A stretch of 64,000 bases of DNA from Streptomyces sulphureus DSM 40104 (GCF_000381025.1 NZ_KB905821.1:233649-297648), one strand, 5' to 3'. Shown: positions 47,723-57,326, counted from the first letter of the stretch. Notes: generated by a model not told the origin, from the sequence alone. A program made the numbers and translations.

Positions 47723-49594
47723 ATGGCGTGGTGGAAGCTCCACAAGCGCGACAAGCCCGGCGAGCCCGAGGGAGCAGGCGGCGCCGTCCTCGCCTCGGCC
47801 GCTCTCGTCTCACGAGACCAAGTCCGCACAGTCGTCGGGAAACGGGAAGACTGGCAAACGGAAGGGTGGGATTTCTACCGCGCCGTCCCCGAGCTGCGGG
47901 CAGGCGTCTCCTGGGCCGCGAACGGCTGCTCGCGTGCGCGCCTGTACATCGGCCGTATCGACCCTGACGGCAGTAGCGAGCCCATTCCCGTCGAAGCCGA
48001 GGGCGACGACGAGATCAGTGCCGACCAAGCTGCGGCGCTCCTTGCCCCGCTTCAGGAGCTCGCTGGCGGGCAGCTCGGCCAGTCCGAGATGCTGCGCCGC
48101 CTCTCCGTGCTTCTCGACATCCCCGGCGAGTCTTACCTGCTCGGCTACGACGACCCCACATCGGGCGAGCGCCGGTGGCTGGTGTGCTCCCCAAGCGAAG
48201 TCACCAGCGCAGCGGGCGGCGCCACGATCCGCGTGCAGCTCCCTGACTCTCCAACGGCTCGGGTCGAGCTGTCGCTGGAGGAGTGCACGCTGATCCGGCT
48301 GTGGCGCCCGGATGCCGAGGTAGCGCATCGGCCGGACTCCCCGATTCAGGCACTTCGTGATCCGCTGCGTGAGCTGCAAGGGCTGTCCGCTCACGTGCTC
48401 GCGACGGTGGAGTCTCGGCTGGCCGGCGCCGGTTTGATGCTGCTGTCCGATGACGTGGCGCCGGCGACGCCGCAGCAGTCTGACGGGCCGAACCCGCTGC
48501 ATGCCAATCCGGTCGCGTCCGCGCTGCTGGAGTCGATGGCGACCCCGCTGAAGAACCGCGACTCTGCCGCGGCGATTGTGCCGCTGCTGCTCACCACGCC
48601 CGGATCGCCGAAGGACAAGCTCGTCTACGAGAGCTTCGCGACCGAATTGGACGCGAACGTCCTCCCTCTGCGGGAGGCCGCGATCAAGCGGGTCGGAATC
48701 GGGCTGGACGTGCCTCCCGAGACGCTGACGGGCATGGCCGACTCGAATCACTGGAGCGCCTGGCTCACCGACGAGACCGGCATCAAGATGCACATCGAGC
48801 CCAAGCTGGGCTTGATCGCCGAGGCTCTCACCGAGCGGTACTTCAGGCCCGCGTGGGAGGCGCTCGGCGTCCCGGACCCGGAAAACTGGTGCTGCTGGTA
48901 CGACACGTCCGAGCTGCGGCAGCGGCCGAACCGCAGTCCCGAGGCGGCCGAGGCGCACTCGCGCGGCGTGCTGTCGGATGCCGCGTACCTGCGCGAGCTG
49001 GGTTTCAGTACGGAGGACATGCCAGACGACGACGAGCAGCGCCGTCGCCTACTGCTGCAACTCGCCACCAGTAGTCCGCAGTTGGCGCCAGCCGCGCTGG
49101 AGGAGCTCGGCGTACCCCTGCCCGACGCGCAGCAGGCCGCAGCAACGGACGCGGACCGCGCCCCGGTCTCCATCGCCCGCCCCCGCGAATCGAGCGAGGA
49201 AGAACCGCCACGGAACGGGCCGCCCGAACTCACCGCCTCTGCGGCTGCGGCTGCGGAGGACTGGCGGGTGTCCTGCCTCGATATGGCCGTGCGCCGCGCC
49301 CTGGAGCGCGCCGGGCAATGGCTCCTTAACCGGGGCGGTCGGTCGCTGCGGGGGCAGTATCGGGACGTGCGGCTGCATCAGATCCATGTGCACCTCGGCG
49401 TCCAGGCCGAGCAGCTCGACCAGATGCTTCACGGCGCCTACCAACTCTTGTACGACACCATCCCTGGCGATGCCTGCCTGCACCGCGTCGTGGACGACTA
49501 CGTGCGTGCACTGCTGGTGACCGGGGAGGAGCACCGCCGCGAGTACCTCGCCCGGGCGCTCGCTCAGGCGCAGTGCGAGGGGCAGGTCGCGTGA
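47723..49594 (+). CDS. Portal protein
   Basis: A 623-residue protein in the standard place after the terminase. FYRAVPELRAGVSWAANGCS near residue 51, LDIPGESYLLGYDDP near 130, a central helix (RDPLRELQGLSAHVLATVES), GIGLDVPPETLTGMADSNHW near 312 and LGLIAEALTERYFRPAWEAL near 357 match SPP1/HK97-type portal folds. A C-terminal about 130-residue helical part is added. The portal forms the DNA channel of the head. Confidence 0.88.
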   Translation: MAWWKLHKRDKPGEPEGAGGAVLASAALVSRDQVRTVVGKREDWQTEGWDFYRAVPELRAGVSWAANGCSRARLYIGRIDPDGSSEPIPVEAEGDDEISADQAAALLAPLQELAGGQLGQSEMLRRLSVLLDIPGESYLLGYDDPTSGERRWLVCSPSEVTSAAGGATIRVQLPDSPTARVELSLEECTLIRLWRPDAEVAHRPDSPIQALRDPLRELQGLSAHVLATVESRLAGAGLMLLSDDVAPATPQQSDGPNPLHANPVASALLESMATPLKNRDSAAAIVPLLLTTPGSPKDKLVYESFATELDANVLPLREAAIKRVGIGLDVPPETLTGMADSNHWSAWLTDETGIKMHIEPKLGLIAEALTERYFRPAWEALGVPDPENWCCWYDTSELRQRPNRSPEAAEAHSRGVLSDAAYLRELGFSTEDMPDDDEQRRRLLLQLATSSPQLAPAALEELGVPLPDAQQAAATDADRAPVSIARPRESSEEEPPRNGPPELTASAAAAAEDWRVSCLDMAVRRALERAGQWLLNRGGRSLRGQYRDVRLHQIHVHLGVQAEQLDQMLHGAYQLLYDTIPGDACLHRVVDDYVRALLVTGEEHRREYLARALAQAQCEGQVA

Positions 49595-50373
49595 TGGCCG
49601 CGGCGCCGGACCCGTGGCTGTCCGCGCGGATGCACGATCGCGCGCGCATCGCTGCCGCCGAGCGTGACCTGGCGCCGGCAGTGCAGGCCGCGGTAGAGGA
49701 GTACCTCGCGGAGGTACGTAGCGGGCTCGGGCTCGGAACAGCCCTGACCGCGGCTGGCACGTCGGACGGGGCAGGCCCGGATTGGACAGGGTGGCCGGGC
49801 GAGAGCCGGTGGCGGCGTCTCGTGCAGCGGCATATCGCCCCGGTGTGGCGGCAGGTGTGGCTCGGCGCGTACGCGCGTACCGCGCCCGAGGCTCCGGAGG
49901 GGGCGGGAGAGGGACGCACGGAGGAGGAGAGCGAGCAGCTCGCCGAGCGGCTCCGCGCGTGGCCGCGCCGGGTGTGGGAGCGCATGCGCACCACGTGGCG
50001 TGAGGGGGGCCGGCGCGGGGAGAGTCCTGCGGAGCTGCGGGAGCGGCTGGCCGGGATGGCAACGCTGGAAGAGTGGGACGGGTCGGCGCTGACGATGACG
50101 CGGACCGAAGTGATCGGCGCGCTCAACTCGGGATCGCTGCGGGCCGCGATGGACGAGCAATCCCGTACCCGGCGCCGGTGGAAGAAGGAATGGCTCGCCA
50201 CCGGAGACCACCGCACCCGCCCAACCCACCGGACAGCGAGCGGACAACGGGTGCCGGTCACCGAGCCGTTCACCGTCGGTGGGTCCCGGCTCCAGTTTCC
50301 CGGTGATCCGCGCGGGGCGGCGTCCGAGTCGATCAACTGCCGCTGCTCGATGACCCTCAGCCCCGGAGAGTAG
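49594..50373 (+). CDS. Minor head/head morphogenesis protein
   Basis: A 259-residue protein starting inside the portal stop. Residues from about 155 (MTRTEVIGALNSGSLRAAMD, KKEWLATGDHRTRPTHRTAS, then INCRCSMTL near the end) are the phage Mu F/SPP1 gp7 minor head domain with its conserved DxRTRxxH-like and CRC motifs. The N-terminal part is helical. It joins the procapsid at the portal. Confidence 0.85.
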   Translation: MAAAPDPWLSARMHDRARIAAAERDLAPAVQAAVEEYLAEVRSGLGLGTALTAAGTSDGAGPDWTGWPGESRWRRLVQRHIAPVWRQVWLGAYARTAPEAPEGAGEGRTEEESEQLAERLRAWPRRVWERMRTTWREGGRRGESPAELRERLAGMATLEEWDGSALTMTRTEVIGALNSGSLRAAMDEQSRTRRRWKKEWLATGDHRTRPTHRTASGQRVPVTEPFTVGGSRLQFPGDPRGAASESINCRCSMTLSPGE

Positions 50374-50383
50374 GAGACCTGCT

Positions 50384-51832
50384 GTGCTCATCCCCTGGAC
50401 TTCAGCCCTTGTGGCCGCCGCGTCCCCGGCGGTCGATGTCGCTGACGACGGCACCTGGACCGGCACGATCGCGCTCGTCAACGAGTGGAGCGCGGACGGC
50501 CGCATGCTAGCGCTCGCCGACGGTGACGAGATCGACGTGCGTCCGCTGCCGCTGCCGGTGACCGTGCAGTACGTCACCGGTCCTCGCCACGATGGCGCCA
50601 CCGTCGGCCTCATGACGCTCGATGAGGTGTGGCGCGACGAGTCGCGGGTGATGGGCGGGGGGCGCATCGACATGGACGATCCGGAGGGTGCCGCGCTCGC
50701 CCGGAAGATCACCCGCGGGTTCTTCCGGTTCGTCAGCGCGGACATCGACCGTGCGGACGGCCGCGTGGTGTGCGTCGGCGAGGACGGGCAGCCCAGCGAC
50801 GACTGCGAACCGGACGCCGAGCCCGCAGAGCTGTACACCCAGTGGCGCATCATGGGCGCCGCGCTCCTCGCTCATCCGGCTTTCCCGGAGGCGCAGATCG
50901 GCATGGCCGAGCAGCAGACCGGCGAAGATGTGCCGGACGCCGGCGACCAGGACGAGTTCCAGTGCGTGCGCCCGGGGGTCGACGGCGGCTGGGTGCCGGC
51001 CGACTGCGAAGAGGAAGGCGCCGTGCCCGCGAACGAGACCGGAGACGGGCCTGCCGACCCGGCAGACGCGGTGGTGGCCGCAGCATTCCGGCGCGAGGGG
51101 TGGGAGCCGCCCACGGACTGGTTCCGGGCTCCGGAGCTGGCGGACCTCCAGCCGGTGACGGTGGACGAGGACGGCCGTGTGAGCGGTTATCTCGCGGCGT
51201 GGGGCGTCGAGCACCGCTCCTACCCGGGCCGCGCAGTCACACCGCCCCAGAGCCCGAGCGGGTACATGCTGTTCAACTCCCGTCCCTTCGCGACCTCGGA
51301 GGGCCTGGTGGACGTCGGGCTCATCACGATGGGCACCGGGCATGCCGCACTCGGCCTCACGCGTCAGGCGGCGGCCGAGCACTACGACCACACGGGCACG
51401 ATGGCGGCCGTCGTGCGCGCGGGCGAGGACTCACGCGGGATCTGGCTCGCGGGCGCCGTGCTGCCGGATCTGTCGGACGAGCAGCGGCTACGCCTCAGCC
51501 TCAGCCGGTTCTCCGGAGACTGGCGACAGGAGGGCAGCGGCCTGGAGCTGGTCGCCGCCTTGGCCGTCAATACGGAGGGCTTCCCGGTGCCGACCAAGCG
51601 CCGCACAGAGCAGGGGGATTACGCGCTCGTCGCCGCTGGAGCACTCCCCGCCACCGCGGGGCCGGCGGGGCCAGACATCGCCGCACTCACGGACGCAGTG
51701 CTCGCGGAGCAGGCCCGTCGAGAGCGTGCCACAGCAGCCACCGCCCGCGTGCAGGGCGCTCGGGCTGCCATGGCAGCCCGCCGCATCCGTGCTGCGCGCG
51801 CACCTCGACTCACCACTACACGGAGGGACTGA
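50384..51832 (+). CDS. Capsid maturation protease-like protein
   Basis: A 482-residue protein between minor head and capsid genes, where the prohead protease is expected. The N-terminal domain has WTGTIALVNEWSADGRMLAL and VTVQYVTGPRHDGATVGLMT; the second part has VSGYLAAWGVEHRSYPGRAV, GMGTGHAALGLT-like ITMGTGHAALGLTRQ, AEHYDHTGTMAAVVRAGEDS and GIWLAGAVLPDLSDEQRLRL. His/Ser pairs suit a protease, but the catalytic set is not certain. The C-terminal Ala/Arg helix may be a scaffold. GTG 50384. Confidence 0.7.
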   Translation: MLIPWTSALVAAASPAVDVADDGTWTGTIALVNEWSADGRMLALADGDEIDVRPLPLPVTVQYVTGPRHDGATVGLMTLDEVWRDESRVMGGGRIDMDDPEGAALARKITRGFFRFVSADIDRADGRVVCVGEDGQPSDDCEPDAEPAELYTQWRIMGAALLAHPAFPEAQIGMAEQQTGEDVPDAGDQDEFQCVRPGVDGGWVPADCEEEGAVPANETGDGPADPADAVVAAAFRREGWEPPTDWFRAPELADLQPVTVDEDGRVSGYLAAWGVEHRSYPGRAVTPPQSPSGYMLFNSRPFATSEGLVDVGLITMGTGHAALGLTRQAAAEHYDHTGTMAAVVRAGEDSRGIWLAGAVLPDLSDEQRLRLSLSRFSGDWRQEGSGLELVAALAVNTEGFPVPTKRRTEQGDYALVAAGALPATAGPAGPDIAALTDAVLAEQARRERATAATARVQGARAAMAARRIRAARAPRLTTTRRD

Positions 51833-51833
51833 C

Positions 51834-52046
51834 ATGGGATGCAACTGCGGCGGACGCGGGGGCGGTCGCGCCACCCGACCCGGTGCTGCCGGCACTGTGT
51901 GGCGCCACACCGACAAGTACGGCGGCCGGGTCGATTACGCATCCGAGTCCAGTGCTCGCGTCGCACAGCGAGCCCGGGGCGGCACTATCGCCCAGATCGA
52001 CCCCCGCACAGGCGCCACCATCACCCCGAACGCGAAGGGACGCTGA
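51834..52046 (+). CDS. Small phage protein with CNCGG start
   Basis: 70 residues starting MGCNCGGRGGG, with WRHTDKYGGRVDYASES in the middle. The MGCNCG start and WRxTDxxG core recur in short proteins next to capsid genes of actinophages; function unknown. GGAGGGAC precedes the ATG. Confidence 0.65.
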   Translation: MGCNCGGRGGGRATRPGAAGTVWRHTDKYGGRVDYASESSARVAQRARGGTIAQIDPRTGATITPNAKGR

Positions 52047-52048
52047 CC

Positions 52049-52264
52049 ATGGGCTACAACCTGGACATTGCCAACCGCTTCACCTACCACCCGCCGCAGA
52101 ACGGCCAGCCTGAACGGTACGAGCGCCTGCGCGCGGCAGGTCGGGAGTTCGCGGAGCTGCTGGTCGAGCTGTGCCCGTCATCTCCGGAGCTATCGCGTGC
52201 AGTAGCGCACGTGGACGAGGCAGTGATGAACGGGAACGCAGCCATCGCCCGCCACGACGGATGA
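52049..52264 (+). CDS. Acb2/Tad1-hairpin-like protein, probable anti-CBASS cyclic nucleotide sponge
   Basis: 71 residues: NRFTYHPPQNGQPERYERLR, then EFAELLVELCPSSPELSRAV and HVDEAVMNGNAAIAR. This matches the small helical-hairpin family that includes phage Acb2, which binds the cyclic di- and trinucleotides of CBASS defence, with the conserved RFTYHPP, CP-S-E-S and AVM-NA-IAR blocks. The usual Trp in AVMWANA is Asn-Gly here. It sits two bases after the CNCGG protein. Assignment is from remembered family motifs. Confidence 0.8.
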   Translation: MGYNLDIANRFTYHPPQNGQPERYERLRAAGREFAELLVELCPSSPELSRAVAHVDEAVMNGNAAIARHDG

Positions 52265-52268
52265 CCTC

Positions 52269-52288
52269 GGCGTACGCGCCCCTACCCT
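52269..52288 (+). promoter_or_regulatory. Late promoter element 3, before major capsid
   Basis: The 17-base element GGCGTACGCGCCCCTAC (52269-52285) with -10 TACCCT (52283-52288). The predicted start near 52295 gives a leader of about 70 bases to the capsid GTG, containing a GGCTG...TGGGCCGGG segment similar to the leader at 61650. Confidence 0.65.
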
Positions 52289-52364
52289 GACGCGCAACCT
52301 ATTGCTCTGCTGGCTGCTGTGGGCCGGGAGCTGACGACGACCCCCTATCAGAGAGGGGCGAAGC

Positions 52365-54161
52365 GTGAGCTTCCTCGATGACGTCCTCGCCAAGCTCGGC
52401 GAGGCCCCAGCAGACCAGCACGCGGACATCGTCCGTCAGGCCATCGCCGACGCCGCCGAGCTGAATGCGGCCGACGTCACCGCCGAGGTGCTGCGCCGGT
52501 TCGACGCGGCGACGGAGGGCGACGGGCCCGCCAGCGACGAGACAGTAGCCGTGCTGGAGCACCTCGCAGCCATTGCTGACGGCGTGACTGAGCATCAGCA
52601 GGCCGCCGATGAGCGGACGCAGCGCGCCGCGGACGCCGCCGAGCGGCTGCGCAACCTCCCGTCGCCGACGGACAGCGATGAGCCGGAGGCGGAGCCGGAT
52701 GAGGACCCGCAGCCGGACCCGGCCACCCCCTCGGAGCCGGTCGCCGAACCGGTGGTAGCCGCTGCGCGGCCGCGCGCTCCGCGCGTCCCGCTCGGCATGC
52801 ACTCCGCCACCCCGCCCGCGGCACCGTCCACGGACGGTCGCACCGAGCACACCCTCATCGCCGCCGCCGACGTGCCCGGCTACTCGACCGGCCAGCAGCT
52901 CGACGGTCTGAGCGACTTCGGGCACGCGTGGGAGCAGCGCATGATGCCGCTGATCACCACTGGCGGGCGGGGCGGTGGCGGCCGTCAGCGCGTCGGCGTC
53001 GCCCGCATCCGGCGTGACGTGCCGGAGGCATTCGCGATCCGGGACGACTCCGAGGCCGACGCGAAGATCAAGGCAGCCACCGACGAGCAGCAGTTGTCGG
53101 GCGGGTCTTTGGTGGCGGCAGGCGGCTGGTGCGCGCCGTCCGAGACGCTGTATGACCTGTGTGACCTGCGGATCACGCAGGATGGCATGGTGGATCTGCC
53201 GACCGTCACCGCCAGGCGTGGCGGTATCCGCTATCCCGCAGATTTCGACTGGGCAGCCATTTTCGGCGCCTGGGACACCGTCGGATTCCACCAGACCGAA
53301 GCGGACGCCATCGACGGCAAGGAGAAGCCGTGCCTTGAGGTGCCGTGCCCGGACGACTTCATCGAATGCCGTCTCGATGTCGACGGCGTGTGCCTGCGCA
53401 CCCCGATCCTCACCGAGCGCGGCTGGCCCGAGCGCGTCGCTCAGTTCACCGAGGGCGTCCTCGCGATCCACGCGCACAAGCTGAACGCGTGGAAGATCGC
53501 GCGGATGGAGGAGCTGAGCACGGCGGTCACCATGCCGGCCCCCGCGGCTCCGGACCCGTCCTCCGCGGTCGCCGACCCGCACGGCCCCGGGCTGGTCGAG
53601 GGCGTGCTGAGCATGCTCGAACTTCAAGTGCACTACCAGCGGTACCGCGAGCGCCTCTCGTCCAACGCCACGCTGGAGATGCTTGCCCCGATCTGGCTCA
53701 AGCCCATCCTCAAGAGTGACCTGCGGAAGAAGCAGGCCATCGAGCGCCGTTGGACGGTCGCGGACGGCGACATCGACAGCTACCTCCGGTCGGTCGGCGT
53801 CTCGCCGCAGTGGGTGTACGACTGGCAGGACGCCTACGCCGACCAGGACGAAGCCGGTTTCGGCGGTGGCACGGTGCCGACCGTGTGGCCGGACGAGGTC
53901 AAGGTCCTCCTCTACCGGGCCGGTTCATTCTTCCAGCTCCAGGCCGACGTCATCTCGCTCGACGGGGTGTACGACCACGCCTCGCTGACGCAGAACATGT
54001 ACACCTCGCTCTTCACCGAGGAGGGCATCCAGGTGTGCATGCGCTGCGGCGTTTCCTATGTGGTCACCATCCCGCTGTGCGCCAACGGCTTGTCGGGCGG
54101 GCTCCAGACGGTGACCTGCGCTGCCGGCGGCGGTGGCGACGACGGCGAGGACACCCCCTGA
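52365..54161 (+). CDS. Major capsid protein with N-terminal scaffold-like domain
   Basis: A 598-residue protein. The first about 140 residues are acidic and helical with a Pro/Glu/Asp linker, like a delta/scaffold domain. From about residue 160 (TLIAAADVPGYSTGQQLDGL) comes an HK97-like capsid part with GSLVAAGGWCAPSETLYDLC near 245, ITQDGMVDLPTVTARRGGIR, PILTERGWPERVAQFTEGVL and FQLQADVISLDGVYDHASLT near 540. Cys residues (CLEVPCPDDFIEC) are unusually many and might form disulfides or bind metal. GTG 52365 behind GAGAGGGG. Confidence 0.83.
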   Translation: MSFLDDVLAKLGEAPADQHADIVRQAIADAAELNAADVTAEVLRRFDAATEGDGPASDETVAVLEHLAAIADGVTEHQQAADERTQRAADAAERLRNLPSPTDSDEPEAEPDEDPQPDPATPSEPVAEPVVAAARPRAPRVPLGMHSATPPAAPSTDGRTEHTLIAAADVPGYSTGQQLDGLSDFGHAWEQRMMPLITTGGRGGGGRQRVGVARIRRDVPEAFAIRDDSEADAKIKAATDEQQLSGGSLVAAGGWCAPSETLYDLCDLRITQDGMVDLPTVTARRGGIRYPADFDWAAIFGAWDTVGFHQTEADAIDGKEKPCLEVPCPDDFIECRLDVDGVCLRTPILTERGWPERVAQFTEGVLAIHAHKLNAWKIARMEELSTAVTMPAPAAPDPSSAVADPHGPGLVEGVLSMLELQVHYQRYRERLSSNATLEMLAPIWLKPILKSDLRKKQAIERRWTVADGDIDSYLRSVGVSPQWVYDWQDAYADQDEAGFGGGTVPTVWPDEVKVLLYRAGSFFQLQADVISLDGVYDHASLTQNMYTSLFTEEGIQVCMRCGVSYVVTIPLCANGLSGGLQTVTCAAGGGGDDGEDTP

Positions 54162-54253
54162 TCCGGTAGCCCGGGGCCGCTCCGGCGCCCCTCCCCCTTT
54201 TGGTGCTGTCGAGCACCGGCCCCGGGCTGCCTCCCCCATGCTGCGGAGGCGCA

Positions 54254-55684
54254 TTGAGTACCCCTGTTCCGGGGCGCGTGGAGGTAGACGCGCCTCCCCT
54301 CACGCCCTACACCTACGGCCTGCTGTCCGTTGCCGAGGTCGTCACCGGTGACGGCCGCTGGCAGATCGGCGGCGTCGAGTACGAGACGGACGCGTGCGCG
54401 CAAGGCGGGCGCGTGGAGGGCTCCTGCCCGGTACCGGTCGGTGAGCCGGAGACGGCCACCCTCACCGTGGAGCCGGACGCCGAGCAGCAGATCGGCGTGA
54501 GCGTCTACCCGGCGTCCGACACCACGCCCAGGCAGGTGCGGCTGGTGGCGGATGAGGCGCTGTCGGGGCCGGTCACGGTCACGCTGTCCGGGCCTGAGGC
54601 GGCGCCTGCGGCGAGCGTGGATGAGGACGCGTCGCAGGGCCGCACCGTCGTCCTCGCCCTCGACAACACCGCCCGCGGCGGCACGATCAGCCGCACGCTG
54701 GAGCCGGGCGCGAGCGAGACGCTCACCCTCGCCGAGGGCGACTGGACCCTCAACCCCTGCGGGGGCGGGTTCGTGATCCCGCTGGAGGAGACGGACCCGG
54801 ATACGGCTGTCGCCACCTGCACCCTGGAGCAGGGCGTGACCGTCACAGCCGGCGAGGACAACCCCGACTCCCTCACCTACCAGGTGGGTGAGGAGGCTGG
54901 CGGCACGCTCGCCGCGGGCGAGACCGCAACGCATGTCCTGCCAGCCGGCTCCTACCGCGTGGCCGCGCAGGCGGCAACCGGCGAGCAGGCCACCGGCACG
55001 CTCACCCTGCCCGGCGAGGACAGCGTCACGCTGACGGTCACCACAGCCGCCCCCACCAGCCACGACAAACCACTCGCCGAGGGCCTCGACTGGGTGTCCG
55101 GCGGTGGCCCGTTCACCGTCTACCACCGCGCCGAATGCTCCACTGTCGCGTTCGAAGAGGCGGGCATGCGGGCCATGGCGCGGCTGCGGCTGGTCGAGAA
55201 CCGCGAGGTCGAGCGCGCGTTCTCTCTCCAGCTCGCCGCGGTCGAGGCACGCCAGCCCCTCGGCGAGGAGGCGGTGCCGCTGCCGGTCGCGCTCGGCGCG
55301 CTGGAGGCAGACGCGGCGCTGCACTACGCGGGCCAGCCCACGCTGCACGCCCCGCGGTGGACGCAGCCGTACTGGTCGACGGCACGTCTGGTCTCCCAAC
55401 AGGGGCCTGCGCTGCGCACCGAGCTGGAATCCCCTGTGGCGCTTGGCGGCGGCTACTACGACGACCCGTCGGCGCCCGGAGACCCGGACCCGGCCGCAGG
55501 CGAGTTCTGGCTGTACGCCACCGGCACTGTGCGCGCCCACCGCGGACAGCCGTTCGCGCACGAGGTGGTGGACCCGCCCACCAACACCCGCATGGCGATT
55601 GCGGAGCGCACCTATGCGCTCGATCACGACTGCTACGTGGCAGCCGTGCTCGTCTCCGTCGCTCCCGCAGGGGGTGGCGAGTGA
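54254..55684 (+). CDS. Virion structural protein with Ig-like segment
   Basis: A 476-residue protein beginning at TTG 54254 right after GGAGGC. N-terminal part: LTPYTYGLLSVAEVVTGDGR, WQIGGVEYETDAC. The middle has Thr-rich beta repeats (TATLTVEPDAEQQIGVSVYP, VTVTLSGPEA). The C-terminal half (GLDWVSGGGPFTVYHRAECS, AMARLRLVENREVERAFSLQ, GGGYYDDPSAPG, VDPPTNTRMAIAERTYALDH) is a conserved actinophage virion domain. Probably capsid- or head-associated. The TTG start is uncertain; GTG at 54279 is an alternative. Confidence 0.68.
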   Translation: MSTPVPGRVEVDAPPLTPYTYGLLSVAEVVTGDGRWQIGGVEYETDACAQGGRVEGSCPVPVGEPETATLTVEPDAEQQIGVSVYPASDTTPRQVRLVADEALSGPVTVTLSGPEAAPAASVDEDASQGRTVVLALDNTARGGTISRTLEPGASETLTLAEGDWTLNPCGGGFVIPLEETDPDTAVATCTLEQGVTVTAGEDNPDSLTYQVGEEAGGTLAAGETATHVLPAGSYRVAAQAATGEQATGTLTLPGEDSVTLTVTTAAPTSHDKPLAEGLDWVSGGGPFTVYHRAECSTVAFEEAGMRAMARLRLVENREVERAFSLQLAAVEARQPLGEEAVPLPVALGALEADAALHYAGQPTLHAPRWTQPYWSTARLVSQQGPALRTELESPVALGGGYYDDPSAPGDPDPAAGEFWLYATGTVRAHRGQPFAHEVVDPPTNTRMAIAERTYALDHDCYVAAVLVSVAPAGGGE

Positions 55685-55899
55685 CCGGCATGGACTGCCC
55701 CCGCTCGGGCCGGGCCGGCGATCTGGTGCGCCGTGTCCAGCTCGGCCTGCGCCCCACGGTGCGGGCCGGGGCGCAGGTGGCGGGCGGTGAGCGTGCCGGG
55801 CTGGTGGTCCCCTTGCACGCCCCGCCTGCCATTTCGCCCGCCGGCCGCCGCTCTGTGCGGCGCCGCCGCGCCACATCTACTACGAAGGAGCCCTGCTGA
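55681..55899 (+). CDS. Small basic phage protein
   Basis: 72 residues from GTG 55681, overlapping the previous stop by four bases: CPRSGRAGDLVRRVQLGLRP, ERAGLVVPLHAPPAI and an Arg-rich tail. Function unknown; it overlaps the next ATG by one base. Confidence 0.52.
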   Translation: MTGMDCPRSGRAGDLVRRVQLGLRPTVRAGAQVAGGERAGLVVPLHAPPAISPAGRRSVRRRRATSTTKEPC

Positions 55900-57314
55900 T
55901 GGCGTGCCCCTCTCTGCTGCGCGGCACGGCGCTGCGCGCGACCCGTCTGGACGCCTGCGGGCGGCCGGCGTATGGCGACTGCAACCAGGTGGTAAGCGAC
56001 GGATTCGTGACCGTCTCGATGTCGGCCGAGACCGAGGAGGGCGAGGACATCTCGGTCACCAAGGCCAACGGCAAGACGTGCATCAGCGAAGCCGGGTGCG
56101 AGCAGCTCTCGTACCACTCGCTGGAGCTTGAGTTTTGCGAGGTCGACCCTGACCTTGTGCAGATCATGAACCCCAGCTTCGAGATCTACCGCGACTTCGA
56201 CGGCAACGCGATCGGCTGGGACGAGTCGACGGAGCTGCGGTGCGATGTCGGCTACGCGCTGGAGCTGTGGACCGACGTGTACGCCGCCGAGGACGCATGC
56301 AGCGGCGCGGGCTCGCAGGGGCAGTGGGGCTACTTGCTGCTGCCGTGGGTCATCGGCGGCGCGAGCGGGGACTTGGAGATCACCAACGACGCGGTCAGCT
56401 TCAACTTCACCGGGAGGACCAAGACCGGAAGCGGCTGGCGGAAGGGCCCGTACAACGTTCAGGCTGGCGAAGGCGGCGTGCCGGGGCCGATGCTCAAGCC
56501 GATCGGCCCGAAGACGCCCAGGCGCTTCTTCGTCACCACGATCCGGCCGCCCGAGCCGGAGTGCGGCTGCCAGCCGGTGGACCGTCCTACTCCGGACCCG
56601 GCGGACCTGTACATCACCGGGCAGGCGAACGACGCCGACCGCAAGACCGTGCGCTTCCGGGCGGACAACCACGGTTTCGGCCCGCTCATGGTCGACTGGG
56701 GCGATGACTCCGACCCGCAGGAAGTCGCTGACGGGGCGTGGGTGACGCACGTCTACGACACCGACGGCGAGTACACGATCCAGGCGTGCGACAAGGAAAC
56801 ACCGGTCATCTGCGCCGAGCGTGAGGTGACGATCCCGCTGCCGGCCGACGAGCCGACGCTGAAGCTGACGGCGGAGAACGCCGACGACCCCTATGAGGTG
56901 ACAGCCACGGTCGGGCTGCCGTCGCAGTCGGACGGCACTGCGCTGATCGACTGGGGTGACGGTAGCGAGCCGGAGGAGATCAAGGCCGGTGAGGACGGCA
57001 GCGTCTCCGTCACCCACAAGTACAGCGTGCCCAGCGTCTACACGGTCAGTGTGCGGCGTGGGGACATCGACACCTACCGCACGCGCGAGGCGATCCTCGT
57101 CCCCGCCGAGAACCCCGGCCCGACGCCGGATGGCCCGAAGGCGACCGCATCTGCGGACCCTGATGACTCGTCGGGCCGCACGGTCGTCCTGGACATCGAC
57201 AACACCGGCGGCGACGGCCCCACCGACCCCGACGAGGGACCAGAGGTTGAGGCTGCCGCCGACCCCGCCGACGCGTCCGGCCGGACTGCCGCACTCACCA
57301 TCGACAACGCCTGA
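55899..57314 (+). CDS. Major tail-type protein with PKD domains
   Basis: A 471-residue protein. Residues 1-210 (ALRATRLDACGRPAYGDCNQ, YHSLELEFCEVDPDLVQIMN, LEITNDAVSFNFTGRTKTGS) look like a phage tail-tube domain. From about 250 two PKD-like units follow with the typical MVDWGDDSDP and LIDWGDGSEP motifs, and the end repeats ADPDDSSGRTVVLDIDNTGG and ADPADASGRTAALTIDN. Surface Ig/PKD domains on tail proteins are thought to hold onto host carbohydrates. Confidence 0.78.
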   Translation: MACPSLLRGTALRATRLDACGRPAYGDCNQVVSDGFVTVSMSAETEEGEDISVTKANGKTCISEAGCEQLSYHSLELEFCEVDPDLVQIMNPSFEIYRDFDGNAIGWDESTELRCDVGYALELWTDVYAAEDACSGAGSQGQWGYLLLPWVIGGASGDLEITNDAVSFNFTGRTKTGSGWRKGPYNVQAGEGGVPGPMLKPIGPKTPRRFFVTTIRPPEPECGCQPVDRPTPDPADLYITGQANDADRKTVRFRADNHGFGPLMVDWGDDSDPQEVADGAWVTHVYDTDGEYTIQACDKETPVICAEREVTIPLPADEPTLKLTAENADDPYEVTATVGLPSQSDGTALIDWGDGSEPEEIKAGEDGSVSVTHKYSVPSVYTVSVRRGDIDTYRTREAILVPAENPGPTPDGPKATASADPDDSSGRTVVLDIDNTGGDGPTDPDEGPEVEAAADPADASGRTAALTIDNA

Positions 57315-57326
57315 GGAGACCCGACT

